From contig CAJVPJ010000483.1 of assembly GCA_910592205.1 (NCBI GenBank), positions 1 to 23,836 of the forward strand: 23,836 nt of DNA, given 5' to 3'. The DNA comes from Paraglomus occultum (Eukaryota; Glomeromycota; Glomeromycetes; Paraglomerales; Paraglomeraceae). Below, one piece after another: positions 9,895-19,248 of this stretch. Made by a program: the position numbers and the translations under genes. Numbering within the stretch: the first letter of the stretch is position 1; the number at the start of each line of letters is the position of its first letter. The notes below the pieces were generated by a model that had not been told where the DNA came from, did no database searches, and worked only from the letters and a program-made list of their open reading frames with translations.

Positions 9895-12205
9895 TTATTG
9901 CTTCTGCGCAAGTATGGCTGCTTTGAATTCTTTATGCGCTTCTTTGTTCAGTTGATCGTCCACTAGAACATCCAAACCTGTTAAAGCCAAGCATTTTGCT
10001 GCTCGCATCGTTGCGTTATGTGCTTGTGATGTTTTCGCAGCCTCGGCAAATTCTGCCGTATGAAGACCGTGGGTCGTTCCAATGCTATATCTAAAATAAC
10101 GAAGGCAGTTGCAAATAGTGAACACTTAATAATAATGTTGATCAACAGATGACTGCGGCAACTTACACTGCATGAATACTTGGAACCTCATAGCTCACAT
10201 TTCCCTGGAATTAGCAGTATATATGAGCACAAATAACAGTGACAAAATGTCATTGACGAGAATTAAGTCTTAGCCAAACAGCCCTACCATATCTGTAGAC
10301 GCTTTAGTAACTTTTAATTCTTCAGCCTTTGTAAGATATTTCACTCCGCGATCAGTCATATATTTTCCGAAACGTTCAGCCAACTGCTCATTGACAAGTA
10401 CATCTAATATATTACAAGTTCGTAACTCAATAATCTATGCAAGGGCAAGTATCAACCAGATAGCAAATATTTGCACGGACCATAATATTCTTGTTCCCAA
10501 GTCAATTTCGTCGAACATCCCGTAGCCATTCCAGTTGATTCCAAGCATGCAGTAATCTTTTGACGCAGTGCAATAAGTTGAAGACCAGTCGCAGCTCTTA
10601 TGAAAAATAATGCTGATGCGTGATCAGGTATGACTATAAAATCAACTCAATTAGAGAATGCCATCTATGATGAAAATCAAATGCTTTCTGACAATAAATA
10701 CAGGCATTACCGTTTGGCGATTTCCCTCCGTCAGTGATTATGCCGTGTATCCTACGATTTTGGGAGAAAAGCATTAGGTCAACTATTAAACAAGGATCGG
10801 AATGTAGACATGGCATACCTGGTAGTTGGGGGCACTTGCTGTCTAAGCATCGAGATGCCATTATACGCGAGCACTACTGCGTCTAACGCATTTGCTCCTA
10901 AATGCATTCGATCATCAATAAACGCATTATATGTGACCATTGTACAAGACCAGTATTTTCAAACTAACCTTCCCATGGTGCAGCTACATTAAATAGGTAA
11001 ATTGGTTGTTAATGGCAAATTATTCGTGTAGCAATAACTAAAGCGTGTGACCTACCGGCTGCGTGAGCAGCTCTGCCATTGTATTCAACGCGTACGCTAG
11101 CAAGAGCCAAATAACCACCATAAAGCGCATTTGCATGACTAAATGCACAAATAAGAATGTATGCAAATTAACAATTGGGAACAAGCGACCGGAAAAAAAA
11201 ACCATTTGCTTAACACATACGCCGGATGGACCATAAGACACGCATCAATCTTCTTGTAAGCCCCAGCATGTATTAATTTTATTTTACCACCGATAGATTC
11301 TATTTAACATATAAGACTGAGTCTCTGCACCAGTTAGATTCAAATGACGGCTTGAGTTCTACCTTCAGCAGGCGTGCCCAACAGCACGACCTTCCCGGTA
11401 ATATTGTATGCTCTCATTGCACACATTGTACCTGTTCAACAAATTTCGTTAATACACGTTACAAGACACAAGTACGATACTAGACTTGCCTTAATCCTTT
11501 ACCATATGCAGCAGCTACTCCGGATATTGCAATCAAATCTGCAATTCAATGTTATAGGATAAGTTCTCGATGAACGACTGACTGAAATTAAAGTTCAGAA
11601 CCAGCCTTATACGTAAATTCCAAGAATTACAAACTACTAATACGTACTATGTCCTGTGATATATCAGCAATTACCAATAAAGCGAAAGCATTTTAGCATA
11701 TCGTGTAATGTTTTTAACGACTCGCGCATTGAACTGATCACTTACCACAACCATGACCGATATCTGGTAGCGCGTCGTATCTACAATCACATAAAAAGCA
11801 GTTCAGTGGTAATAAATTAAGGCTATACAGTAAAGTTAATGCCGACACTAATTAGCTGCATACTCGGAAATATATGCTACAGTGCGTGATTTGCTTTCAG
11901 GCATGTTATGATACTCTGCGACAAACGCTGTTTCCAGGCCGAAAGCACCCGGTGTTACTGTAAAGCCTTTGCTTTCTAAAAATTTAGTCAATATTTCGTG
12001 TGCATATGTTTCGCGCATTGCGGTTTCGGGGTGCGCATGAATCTATATGACGCGGTAGGAAGGAAAAAGAAAGATGAATAACACACAAAATACGAAATAA
12101 TTCTACGCAATTGTTAAAAGAAATAACATACGCGTAAGCTAATATCTCGTAACTCTTCCGAAATTTCATCGATAGCAGATTCTACAGCTGAAGAAAATCC
12201 CGTAT
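9895..12205 (-). CDS. M20-family amidohydrolase (PM20D2 / IAA-amidohydrolase-like), 5' end unresolved
   Basis: Fifteen exons on the minus strand: 12205-12132, 12042-11864, 11780-11746, 11653-11648, 11538-11503, 11431-11363, 11299-11221, 11138-11056, 10983-10969, 10897-10819, 10751-10711, 10633-10457, 10403-10288, 10204-10167, 10090-9895. All join in phase to about 406 residues. M20 peptidases/amidohydrolases cleave amide bonds with a two-metal centre; PM20D2-like members act on dipeptides or acyl-amino acids. Seen: RIHAHPETAMRE; EYDALPDIGHGCGHNLIAIS with the metal-binding Cys-Gly-His; LLGTPAEE with the catalytic Glu pair; LMVHPAHANALYGG; the dimerisation-domain GRAAHAAAPWEGANALDAVV; and a C-terminal HTAEFAEAA. 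The His of Cys-Gly-His comes from a 6-nt exon. The exon starting at 12205 opens in phase 1 with no upstream ATG in frame, so at least one short 5' exon, probably within 12206-12490, is missing from this model. Substrate unknown. Confidence 0.82.
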
Positions 12206-12492
12206 CTTTTAAAGAAATTTTAGTTGTTAGTCTTGGTTGTATACACGAATAAGTAGCCTAAAGTATTTAACAATCGATACAATAAAATCGAGATCCGACT
12301 ATGGGTCTGCACGCAATCACCAAAGATACGCGTGATAATATTTCTAAAATGTTGTTTTTAAATAATATTTCGACTGTTGCATAACATCGAACAGATGTTA
12401 AAAAAAAAAACGGATAAACTATCATACTTTCTGATCATCGCCAATGCAGTCTACGAATCTATTTACCACCCATATATACATAACGCGCTACT
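12206..12492. other. 5' flank of the M20 hydrolase and 3' flank of the HMG-box-like gene
   Basis: This stretch should contain the missing first exon and promoter of the M20 hydrolase. The bases GACTAACAAC, about 20 nt before the acceptor at 12206, look like a branch site. A run of ten T on the minus strand lies at 12401-12410. No first exon could be chosen with confidence. Confidence 0.4.
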
Positions 12493-13413
12493 TCAAAAAG
12501 AAATACAATGGCTACCTGTATCCAACAATGGTTCGGGCATCTCGAACGGCTGTTCAGTTGTGCTGGAAGACAAATCTTCAGTCTTCTTTCTTCGCTTCTG
12601 TCTGAAACGTTCCTGCGCCTCGGCGCCACTCTTCAATCGCTTTAATCTCTTTTGATTCTCGAGAATAGTTGTCTCGGCTTGCTGTATTTTTACATATAAA
12701 TCCTTGGCAAGATCCTCATCGGTAGTCATTGTAACAAGAGACTTGTATTCTTCTGCTTTGCGCGTAGCTTCTTCGATATCCTGGAGAGCCTGTTTCTGTG
12801 CTGCGGCATTTTTAGATGTTGGCGTTGATAAGGGAGTGGAATAACGATCAGATAACGAAGACGCGCGTTCTGAATCTGTTGAGGGCCGAGTTCGATCACT
12901 CGACTGTGACGATTGTTGCGGTGTCTGCTGTTGATGTAACTGTTGTTGTCGTCTTGGTGTAGAAGTCATCGGGTCTAAATTCTGATGGTCTTGCATGGAT
13001 ATCGACAGATGTTGACTAGTTTGGGAATTAGGTGTGACCGCCTGCTGCAGCTGTTGTTGAGTAAGTGCGTCAGCATTTGGGCTGCTGGAGACCATAGTTG
13101 ACGACTCTGTTGAGCCGGCGGGCGCTGCGGACTCGTGCGAATAAGGAGGGCTCGGGGGGATGGGTGTGTTCAACAATTTGTTTATCTCGTCGTAAATCCT
13201 ATGCCTGTCATAATTGCGCACACTAAGCCAGGCTTTGTTTGCGTCGTCTAGAATCTGTTGTTTAGGCAGTTTCCAGGCCTGCTTAGTGACCATTTCGGCG
13301 AACGCGTAAGCATTTGCATAATAGTGATATATGTTGGTGGCTTTCGGGTATAGATACGTTTTGCTATACTTTGGTGCTTCGAGTACGGGGGTGTGGGGTG
13401 ACTGGTGTGACAT
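12493..13413 (-). CDS. HMG-box-like putative DNA-binding protein
   Basis: A single uninterrupted ATG-started frame of 306 residues. Residues about 20-85 run from TYLYPKATNIYHYYANAY through a short Trp-Lys block to DDANKAWLSVRNYDRHRIYD. The order of aromatic and Trp positions resembles a MATA_HMG-type HMG box (PxxxNxxxxY ... W ... AxKxW ... Y). The match is by pattern only. The centre (about 90-205) is Ser/Pro/Thr/Gln-rich with polyglutamine-like runs, as in transcriptional regulators. The C-terminal part (about 205-285) is a Lys/Glu/Gln-rich predicted coiled coil ending in a basic nuclear-localisation-like RQKRRKK. The lack of introns is unlike most neighbours. HMG-box expansions are known in arbuscular mycorrhizal fungi, but no mating-type role can be inferred here. 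Confidence 0.6.
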   Translation of the reverse strand: MSHQSPHTPVLEAPKYSKTYLYPKATNIYHYYANAYAFAEMVTKQAWKLPKQQILDDANKAWLSVRNYDRHRIYDEINKLLNTPIPPSPPYSHESAAPAGSTESSTMVSSSPNADALTQQQLQQAVTPNSQTSQHLSISMQDHQNLDPMTSTPRRQQQLHQQQTPQQSSQSSDRTRPSTDSERASSLSDRYSTPLSTPTSKNAAAQKQALQDIEEATRKAEEYKSLVTMTTDEDLAKDLYVKIQQAETTILENQKRLKRLKSGAEAQERFRQKRRKKTEDLSSSTTEQPFEMPEPLLDTGSHCISF

Positions 13414-13643
13414 ATTGATATTTACTGCTTACGTTGGAGAACGACTGATATCATCTAGAGTCTTTCACTCGTTTAACACGTTCTTTTAAATAATACACAG
13501 AACATCTACGTACTTTTGAACAATATGCTTAAAGCGAAAGCTTTTGTCTCGCTATTCAACAAAAAAAACGTATGGTGGGACCGCTTCGTAATAATCAAGG
13601 TGCTTTGTGTAGGGGAAGTTAGGATGTGCTCGTCTTACATAAC

Positions 13644-13663
13644 AATTACGTATTTACGTAATT
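13644..13663. promoter_or_regulatory. perfect palindrome containing TTACGTAA
   Basis: AATTACGTA and TACGTAATT are perfect 9-bp arms around a 2-nt spacer. The core includes TTACGTAA, a site type bound by bZIP factors. It lies about 230 bp upstream of the HMG-box-like gene's ATG, so it may be a promoter element of that gene. Confidence 0.45.
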
Positions 13664-13793
13664 AGTGCGACCGTGTCGGCTGGTTTTTCCGTGCACAACA
13701 TTTGATCCACTAAAAATCTAATAGATGCTAGGTTGACCAATCAAGAAGGTGTCTTCCACTCATCACATGCTTACGTGTGAAATAGGGGTGAGT

Positions 13794-13829
13794 AGGGGGG
13801 CTAATTAGTTGGCTGATTAGGAACCCCCT
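13794..13829. repeat. imperfect inverted repeat, G-rich/C-rich arms
   Basis: AGGGGGGCTAATTAG at 13794-13808 pairs imperfectly with CTGATTAGGAACCCCCT at 13813-13829, giving a hairpin with a 4-nt loop. Function unknown. Confidence 0.5.
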
Positions 13830-13876
13830 CGTTCGCTACATAAGACACACATAAAGTCGCGCTATGCTAACAAGAT

Positions 13877-14282
13877 ATGGAAACAGCTTGCGTGCTTTTC
13901 CTCGTGCATTCGAAAGGGCTAACTGTATAGCAAACAAAAACTCTGTTGACTAGGCACGAGCCGGAGTGACCAAGGACTTGAGAGGGGCAAAGCTTGAATT
14001 CCGCTCGATAATGATAAGACAATTGTTGGAGGTGTAAACCCCAAAACATGCCCGATCCATCATATATCATCTATTTACAATTAACAGAAATCTTTAATAG
14101 TCAAATGAACGCAGCCACACTAAAACTGTAAAAGCATTTATACAAAGTCAAATAATCACATATTTACATTGTTTTCTATGTAGGTAAAGATTGCAAACCT
14201 CCAAGCACAACGTGCGATGACAATGATCTGTTCAAAATTAAGAATATGGTTCCTTACATTGAAGTTTGGTTCGAAACTTTAA
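13877..14282 (+). CDS. possible small spliced ORF, unassigned
   Basis: Exons 13877-13891, 13954-14031 and 14184-14282 would join in phase to 63 residues, with a branch-like GCTAAC in the first intron and a TATGTAG acceptor before exon 3. The product would be basic and helical. Against it: exon 3 is also open in a second frame, the donors are weak, and the region is open in the reverse strand too. I treat it as a hypothesis only. Confidence 0.15.
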
Positions 14283-14721
14283 TTCCGTTAGTACTGGTTG
14301 ATTCTCAATGAACTGCTTGTAATCAAGGTCTTCCTGAGCAGACTATCTCATTTTTGAATTTGGAATCAGAGAGGTGAAGTCACTCAGTAATTTTTGTAGC
14401 AAGTACACAGTGTTTTGCAAATAAACACGACTTTTTTTATTCAAGACAGATGGATGTCCGGTTAATGTTGTCGGACCAACAATTTCGACATACTAAAGCT
14501 TGCGGACAATAATTATGGTTACATTAGAACGTATTTTGTTAAGAACCCTTGAGCGAAAGCAAGATTTGCTTCGTTTCGCATATGCGGGGCTCGGTTATTA
14601 ATGCCACCTGCAAATGCATTATGGCATCATGTTTATTCGTCTGGTTCTATTGCATAAAAACGCGACAGTTATTCTATAAATGGTTTGCTAATAATTGTCA
14701 TATAAAAAATTTCGAAATTCA

Positions 14722-16743
14722 TCAAGAGTCACCTTGCTTGATGCTAAGTTTATAACTTTGTTCAAAGAAATGATTTGGATGTTCAATTGTATCCATCATT
14801 CCTCGCTCGCCACCTCTTGTTATTTCGTAATATCGCGTGCAAGCAACTTGATAATGCTTATTCCTTACTAGATTAATAATCTCCCTAATATAAGCGTCAT
14901 TTCTCACTCCCACACTTGCAAGAGTTACACGTAGGCTTTCTTCTGAAAAATGACGAAAGGGACATCCGTGGTGTTCCTCCGGTCCTGGTTGGTTATTATT
15001 GATAATTTTGCTGCAGCTGCCATTGGTTTCGAAATGAGCAAAGTGTATTTTAACAGCAGGTTTAGACTCGGGATATACGTACTTGTATGGGGTATAGTTG
15101 ACACGCTTTCCTTCCATGCCGTAGTTATGTCTCACATTGTAGGCATAATTCTTTTGAAATTGCTCATCACTAAATTTTGAGAACGACTTCCGCCAAAATA
15201 TAAGTGCTTCCTCCAAAGGAAGACCGATTCCCTATGAAAGCAATTGTTAGCACAAAGGTATCACTACAATACATATGCGATCGCAATAGTAGATTTTAAA
15301 CCTTGAGAAAAAGATTATATTGCATTCTACCGTAATGCTTCAAGTGTTTATCGTCGCGTAACTTTCGATGTAAATGTCTCATGCATAGCGGAAAGTGTTC
15401 GACGAGCTGCCGGCAAATAGAATTAACGCTCATGTTTATCAACATGTTAAATTACTCACAGTATATACCATACCCTATCCACGTCAAACGCAGTTATATT
15501 GCCAGTAACTTTCGTGGAGTTGGCAAAGCTGTTTCCCAAATAATATCTATTAATATTATTAAGTATTGGCATAATCCTATCATCCTCGTCAAGTTTAGGG
15601 AACTCTTTCGCCGTTATCTGCAATCAACTAAGCGTCAATTCTTGAACAACATGCAAGAATTCAAACCATAAATACCATGTTATACCTCGAGAGCTTTTGC
15701 CAATCTATTTTTGAATTCATCCATAACAAGTGTCACTTGATCAGATATAGGTACATATGCTGTGCCTCCACGCAAATGAACAGAACGACGTGCTACCATG
15801 TCGAGCACTTTTTCAAACTCGACCTATATCCATGTATGCTCATAACTTAGTACGGTCCTTGCGTCACATAGACAGATTGAATGCTAAATTACCTCAAAAA
15901 ACGTTTCTGTATCGACAACAACGTGTGGAGACGCGGCTTGTAAGTCTGCCTTCATCATGTCTTTATCTGATCGACTTAACTTTGGAGAAAAAAGAACGTG
16001 TTTGATTATAAACACAAGTCAAATAGACGCGAAAACTCTTAAGCTTACGATTTTCCATGTTAAATTTTGATGGTTCAAAAACTCTTGTCTCTCTTTAGTC
16101 GATACTGTTAGATATCTTAACCTGTAAAATGTAACTAATGTGAATCGATGAAACTGCCGTGAATCTAATGTAATTGATGTAACGTACTTGAACAGTATGT
16201 ATTCGTATTTAAGAAACCACGATCGTAATTCTTCACTATAATAAAGTAAATCAGTCGACAATATCTAAAGTCAATTCTCCAAACACGCGGATTCGAGATG
16301 TAGTCAACCTCCTACAATAAGCCAATCGCAATATAAAATGAGACACGTGATCCTTGCGTCTCTCTTCGTCAAGCGGATAAACTCGTTCGGAATCGTTAGA
16401 ATGCATAGGAAGATACTGTTTAGAAAGTTCTTGGAGATGCTCTTTAACTTCATTTTCTGGTTTGTTGCGTAATGTTGCTGCTTCCAGAGCTTTCAAAACT
16501 ATTCGCGTTACATAAGGATTGTAATGAATACATGGAACAAACTTTATTACGTTATTTGTATTTCAGAGTATATTGCATACCTTGTAATCTGTCTAAAGCA
16601 AATTTCTCAAATTCCTCTATACTAATATTGTCCATTGGCGGTATATCGTAAAAGTTAAGATAATGTGGGTAACGCTTATTGTTTCTTTTAACCTCACCAG
16701 TTCCATATTCACGTATAAGCGTAGAAGTTTGTTGTCTAAGCAT
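14722..16743 (-). CDS. PRIM2: DNA primase large subunit
   Basis: Nine exons on the minus strand: 16743-16581, 16498-16309, 16235-16188, 16121-16049, 15979-15893, 15823-15686, 15617-15474, 15406-15302, 15231-14722. They join in phase to 485 residues, near the family length. With the small catalytic subunit and DNA polymerase alpha it makes the RNA primer of lagging-strand synthesis in the nucleus. Seen: N-terminal YPHYLNFYDIPP and EEFEKFALDRLQVLKALE; LAYCRRSEELRSWFLKYE; EFEKVLDMVARRSVHLRGG; then the C-terminal iron-sulfur domain. Its four cysteines are present at about C289 (FPLCMRHLH), C389 (NGSCSK), C406 (HHGCPF) and C447 (VACTRYYE), with 17 and 41 residues between the last three, as in the human protein. 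The GRMQYNLFLKGIGLPLEEAL block is also typical. Introns are 66-82 nt. The protein ends at the TGA at 14722, though a GTGACT donor lies just before it. Confidence 0.93.
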
Positions 16744-18144
16744 TGTCTTTAGAAAGAGAATGTCTGTGGGATACGCGTCTCTTAGTCACGAGCATTGCAG
16801 ATCGGGTGACTATGTAGTCACATGCTTTCGATTTCTTTGTCACATTTCGTTGTTTGCCTGTGATCTCGCATTTTGACACTTGAACAATATGCTATTATTC
16901 AAATTTATTCCAATCTCACTGGGTCAGCAAATGTATTTCGGTGGCCTTGGGTGACCGTTAACAAATCACTTTTATGTCTAATAAAAACAATGTCCACACT
17001 TTCTATACCGTCTGGCGGCTCTTGTTGTGATGGTCTCGCACAGCTAATGACCTAGTTTTCTGTCCGAATAAATTGCATGCCCGTCGAAATTCTTTCGTGC
17101 AATTGTTTGTCACGATTGTAGTTCGTTCCGTATTACAGTATATATGAAATCTGTATTTTATAATGTGAACAAGACTATGGATGTCGGCCTTCGTTTAAAA
17201 TATTAAGATTCCAAAAATTCTGTAAAGAGATATTTGAATAATACATTAAAACTATTGCTGTTCTTGCCAGTCTATTTGAATAACATGCATGCAGTTTACA
17301 AACCCAAGGCATAACTATAGAGTTGTAAAGCGTTTATTATTGCTGCAAGAGGTAGATAACACAATCGAATTGCAATTCAAAATTCGAATAATTTATTATG
17401 AAATCACATTTATGAGTAATAGAAAATATTCTTCAAAAACAGTACGAAGTGTTGTTTGGTTTATAAAAAGTTGTTACTAGGTCAAGTAAGCTTAAAAATT
17501 ATCTCATCTCTTTTGCTACCATTGGTGGTATCGGTAAATATCAGTACTTTTCTCAAGAGAATCAAATTTATAAAAAAATCATTAAAGTCCAGAATTAAAA
17601 TTGTAAACGATTATTGTTATTTCTTGCCAGTTGAGGAAGTGCGAAATACAAAATATTAACGTGAATACGATTTACGTAATATTGTCTTTCGTGGAAGTAA
17701 AATTTTGTTTAGTAACCATAACGTCTGTTGCCAATAGGTCTATGACAATTATGTCATGATATACCTTTCGCTGAGAATCTGCAATAAAAATCGAGGGGAA
17801 AAATTATAAGCAGGCACATTACAGATTCAATGCCATGCGTCCAAAAATTTATTATTTTTTTTGCAATCATATGGACCTGGAGATGTACACTAAGCCCTCG
17901 GCCATTTTCATTGATTTGCAAGAAGATTAACGCAATGACGAAATACAATGCGTTAATTGTTAATGAAAAGACCGCTTTCCCCCGGTCATTTACCTTTGTT
18001 ATGGAAAACAGGCAGGTGACACTAGCAGTATTGACAAATCTTAAATAATTGCTGCAGTAATAATATATGCTATGTAGACGAGGAATGGGATACGACTGAC
18101 TGTGTCAAAAATACTATTCTCATTTCTGTATAATAAACTCGCAA
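16744..18144. other. intergenic region with one coding-like fragment
   Basis: About 1.4 kb upstream of PRIM2. The only coding-like piece is on the minus strand at 17051-16905: 48 open codons after a CTAG acceptor-like site, including PPDGIESVDIVFIRHKSDLL. An ATG at 17078 is in the same frame but a TAG intervenes at 17054-17052. I find no upstream exon that joins it. The rest is AT-rich with no RNA gene or repeat that I can support. Confidence 0.45.
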
Positions 18145-18530
18145 CTATATTGGGCTCATATTTTCCCGTATGCATCGGAAATATAAAATTGCGGATGCAC
18201 GGACGTAGAACTTTGCTACAACTGCACGTTTAGCATGGATGTATTTATCAGAAGTCGATATGTCATATGCAATCATCGACTGAATCAGTTCTTCGGTTTG
18301 CCATATATAGGTTGGATATCTTGTATTGAAATAGTCGTCAGCACGATAATTTGCTACGAACTTGACCAGTTCTTTTAAGTCATTGTCGTTGTAGTAGTGA
18401 GTATTGTAAAGGCTATAACTGTATGTTACGATGTCCCATTTGTTACTCGCGCATTACTACCTTTTGTCCTACTTGGGTTAGTAATATGTTCGGCTTTCGG
18501 GTTGTGTTACCCGCCAGTACAGCTGATCAT
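18145..18530 (-). CDS. small Tyr-rich protein, unassigned
   Basis: Two exons on the minus strand: 18530-18511 and 18445-18145, joined across a 65-nt intron with a GTAACA donor, a textbook TACTAAC branch site and a GAG acceptor. The product has 106 residues, about 13 of them Tyr, and reads as a soluble helical protein (for example NDLKELVKFVANYRADDYFN, then TRYPTYIWQTEELIQSMIAY). A TATAAAAG box at about 18590-18583 sits some 55 bp before the ATG, which supports this start. A longer in-frame start at 18602 would add 24 residues but would place the TATA box inside the gene. I do not recognise the family. It may be a lineage-specific gene. Confidence 0.5.
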
Positions 18531-19248
18531 GTGATATAAGAATGCGACATTTTTCGTCACACGACTCGAAGAAATGGTCGCGTCTTTTATAAGTAAAAAC
18601 ATGTACACGAAGAGATTATGAAAGCACGAATTAGTCAAAGTCGGCGAGATAACATAACGGATATTTCCTCATGGAGAACATTCCTTCCGGCATCCACGTA
18701 ACTATAGTAATAGAATAATTTTTACAAGGTTACACCCAATATAATACAAGAAATTTGAGCTATAGTAACGTAAGTTGTAAAGTAAAAAAGGAACCAGTGA
18801 TATAAGACGCTCTATTAATATTAATGAATTAATAAACGACAAATCTACCGATAGGTTGCTTTTTAGCAACCTTTTTCTTGCAATTTCTTGACAGTTATTC
18901 GATTTGAGATTTTTATTGAAGTACGAAGAGGTCATATATAGGAGTAAACTCACAAGAAACAAGGTATCTCGTTTCTTTTAACCTTTTTTTTCATTAGAAT
19001 TAATTACAGGAGAATACGATAATCTAAGCACACTGATTGAAGTTAGGGAGTTATGTAACAACCTTATTGATTGCAGCAAATATAATCACCAAATACGACA
19101 AATAAAATAATATCTATCTATCTATTATTTATACAATTATTCGATACAAATAGGACTATTATTTTCTACAATCATAAAGACACAATCAACTTCCAACTCG
19201 TTAGAATTTTAACACGTCGCAGGACGTCCAGAAATAGTGAAACAGCTC
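18531..19248. other. intergenic: 5' flank of the small gene and 3' flank of the kelch gene
   Basis: Very AT-rich. The minus-strand open frame at 18962-18702 consists of Leu/Ile/Asn/Ser codons expected from AT-rich sequence. It holds the hairpin at 18853-18872 and AATAA-type motifs around 19100-19130 that could serve polyadenylation of the kelch gene. Confidence 0.5.
18853..18872. repeat. perfect 7-bp hairpin followed by a T run
   Basis: AGGTTGC, a 6-nt T-rich loop and GCAACCT are followed by TTTTTC on the plus strand. It looks like a bacterial intrinsic terminator, but in this fungal context it more likely has another role or none. Confidence 0.4.

Larger units (their letters stand above)
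13414..14721. other. intergenic region with palindromes and a doubtful small spliced ORF
   Basis: About 1.3 kb between the HMG-box-like gene and PRIM2. It holds a bZIP-like palindrome (13644-13663), an imperfect inverted repeat (13794-13829) and a possible three-exon plus-strand ORF (13877-14282). On the other strand a 37-codon ATG-started frame overlaps 14050-13950. Nothing here matches a family I recognise. Confidence 0.5.

Noticed and set aside
13950-14005. Adjacent HindIII and EcoRI sites and a GGCACGAG motif, suggesting cloning-adaptor contamination
   Set aside because: The motifs are not in the adaptor's order and lie within continuous AT-rich fungal sequence; coincidence is the simpler reading.
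14266-14280. GGTTCGAAAC resembling a tRNA B box
   Set aside because: No A box, acceptor stem or cloverleaf could be built around it on either strand.
18853-18872. Hairpin plus T run read as a bacterial intrinsic terminator
   Set aside because: All supported genes here are spliced eukaryotic genes, so this signal type does not apply; it is kept only as a hairpin.
18702-18962. Minus-strand frame that looks like a membrane protein
   Set aside because: The Leu/Ile/Phe richness follows from AT-rich DNA on this strand, and the region lies in the expected 3' flank of the kelch gene.
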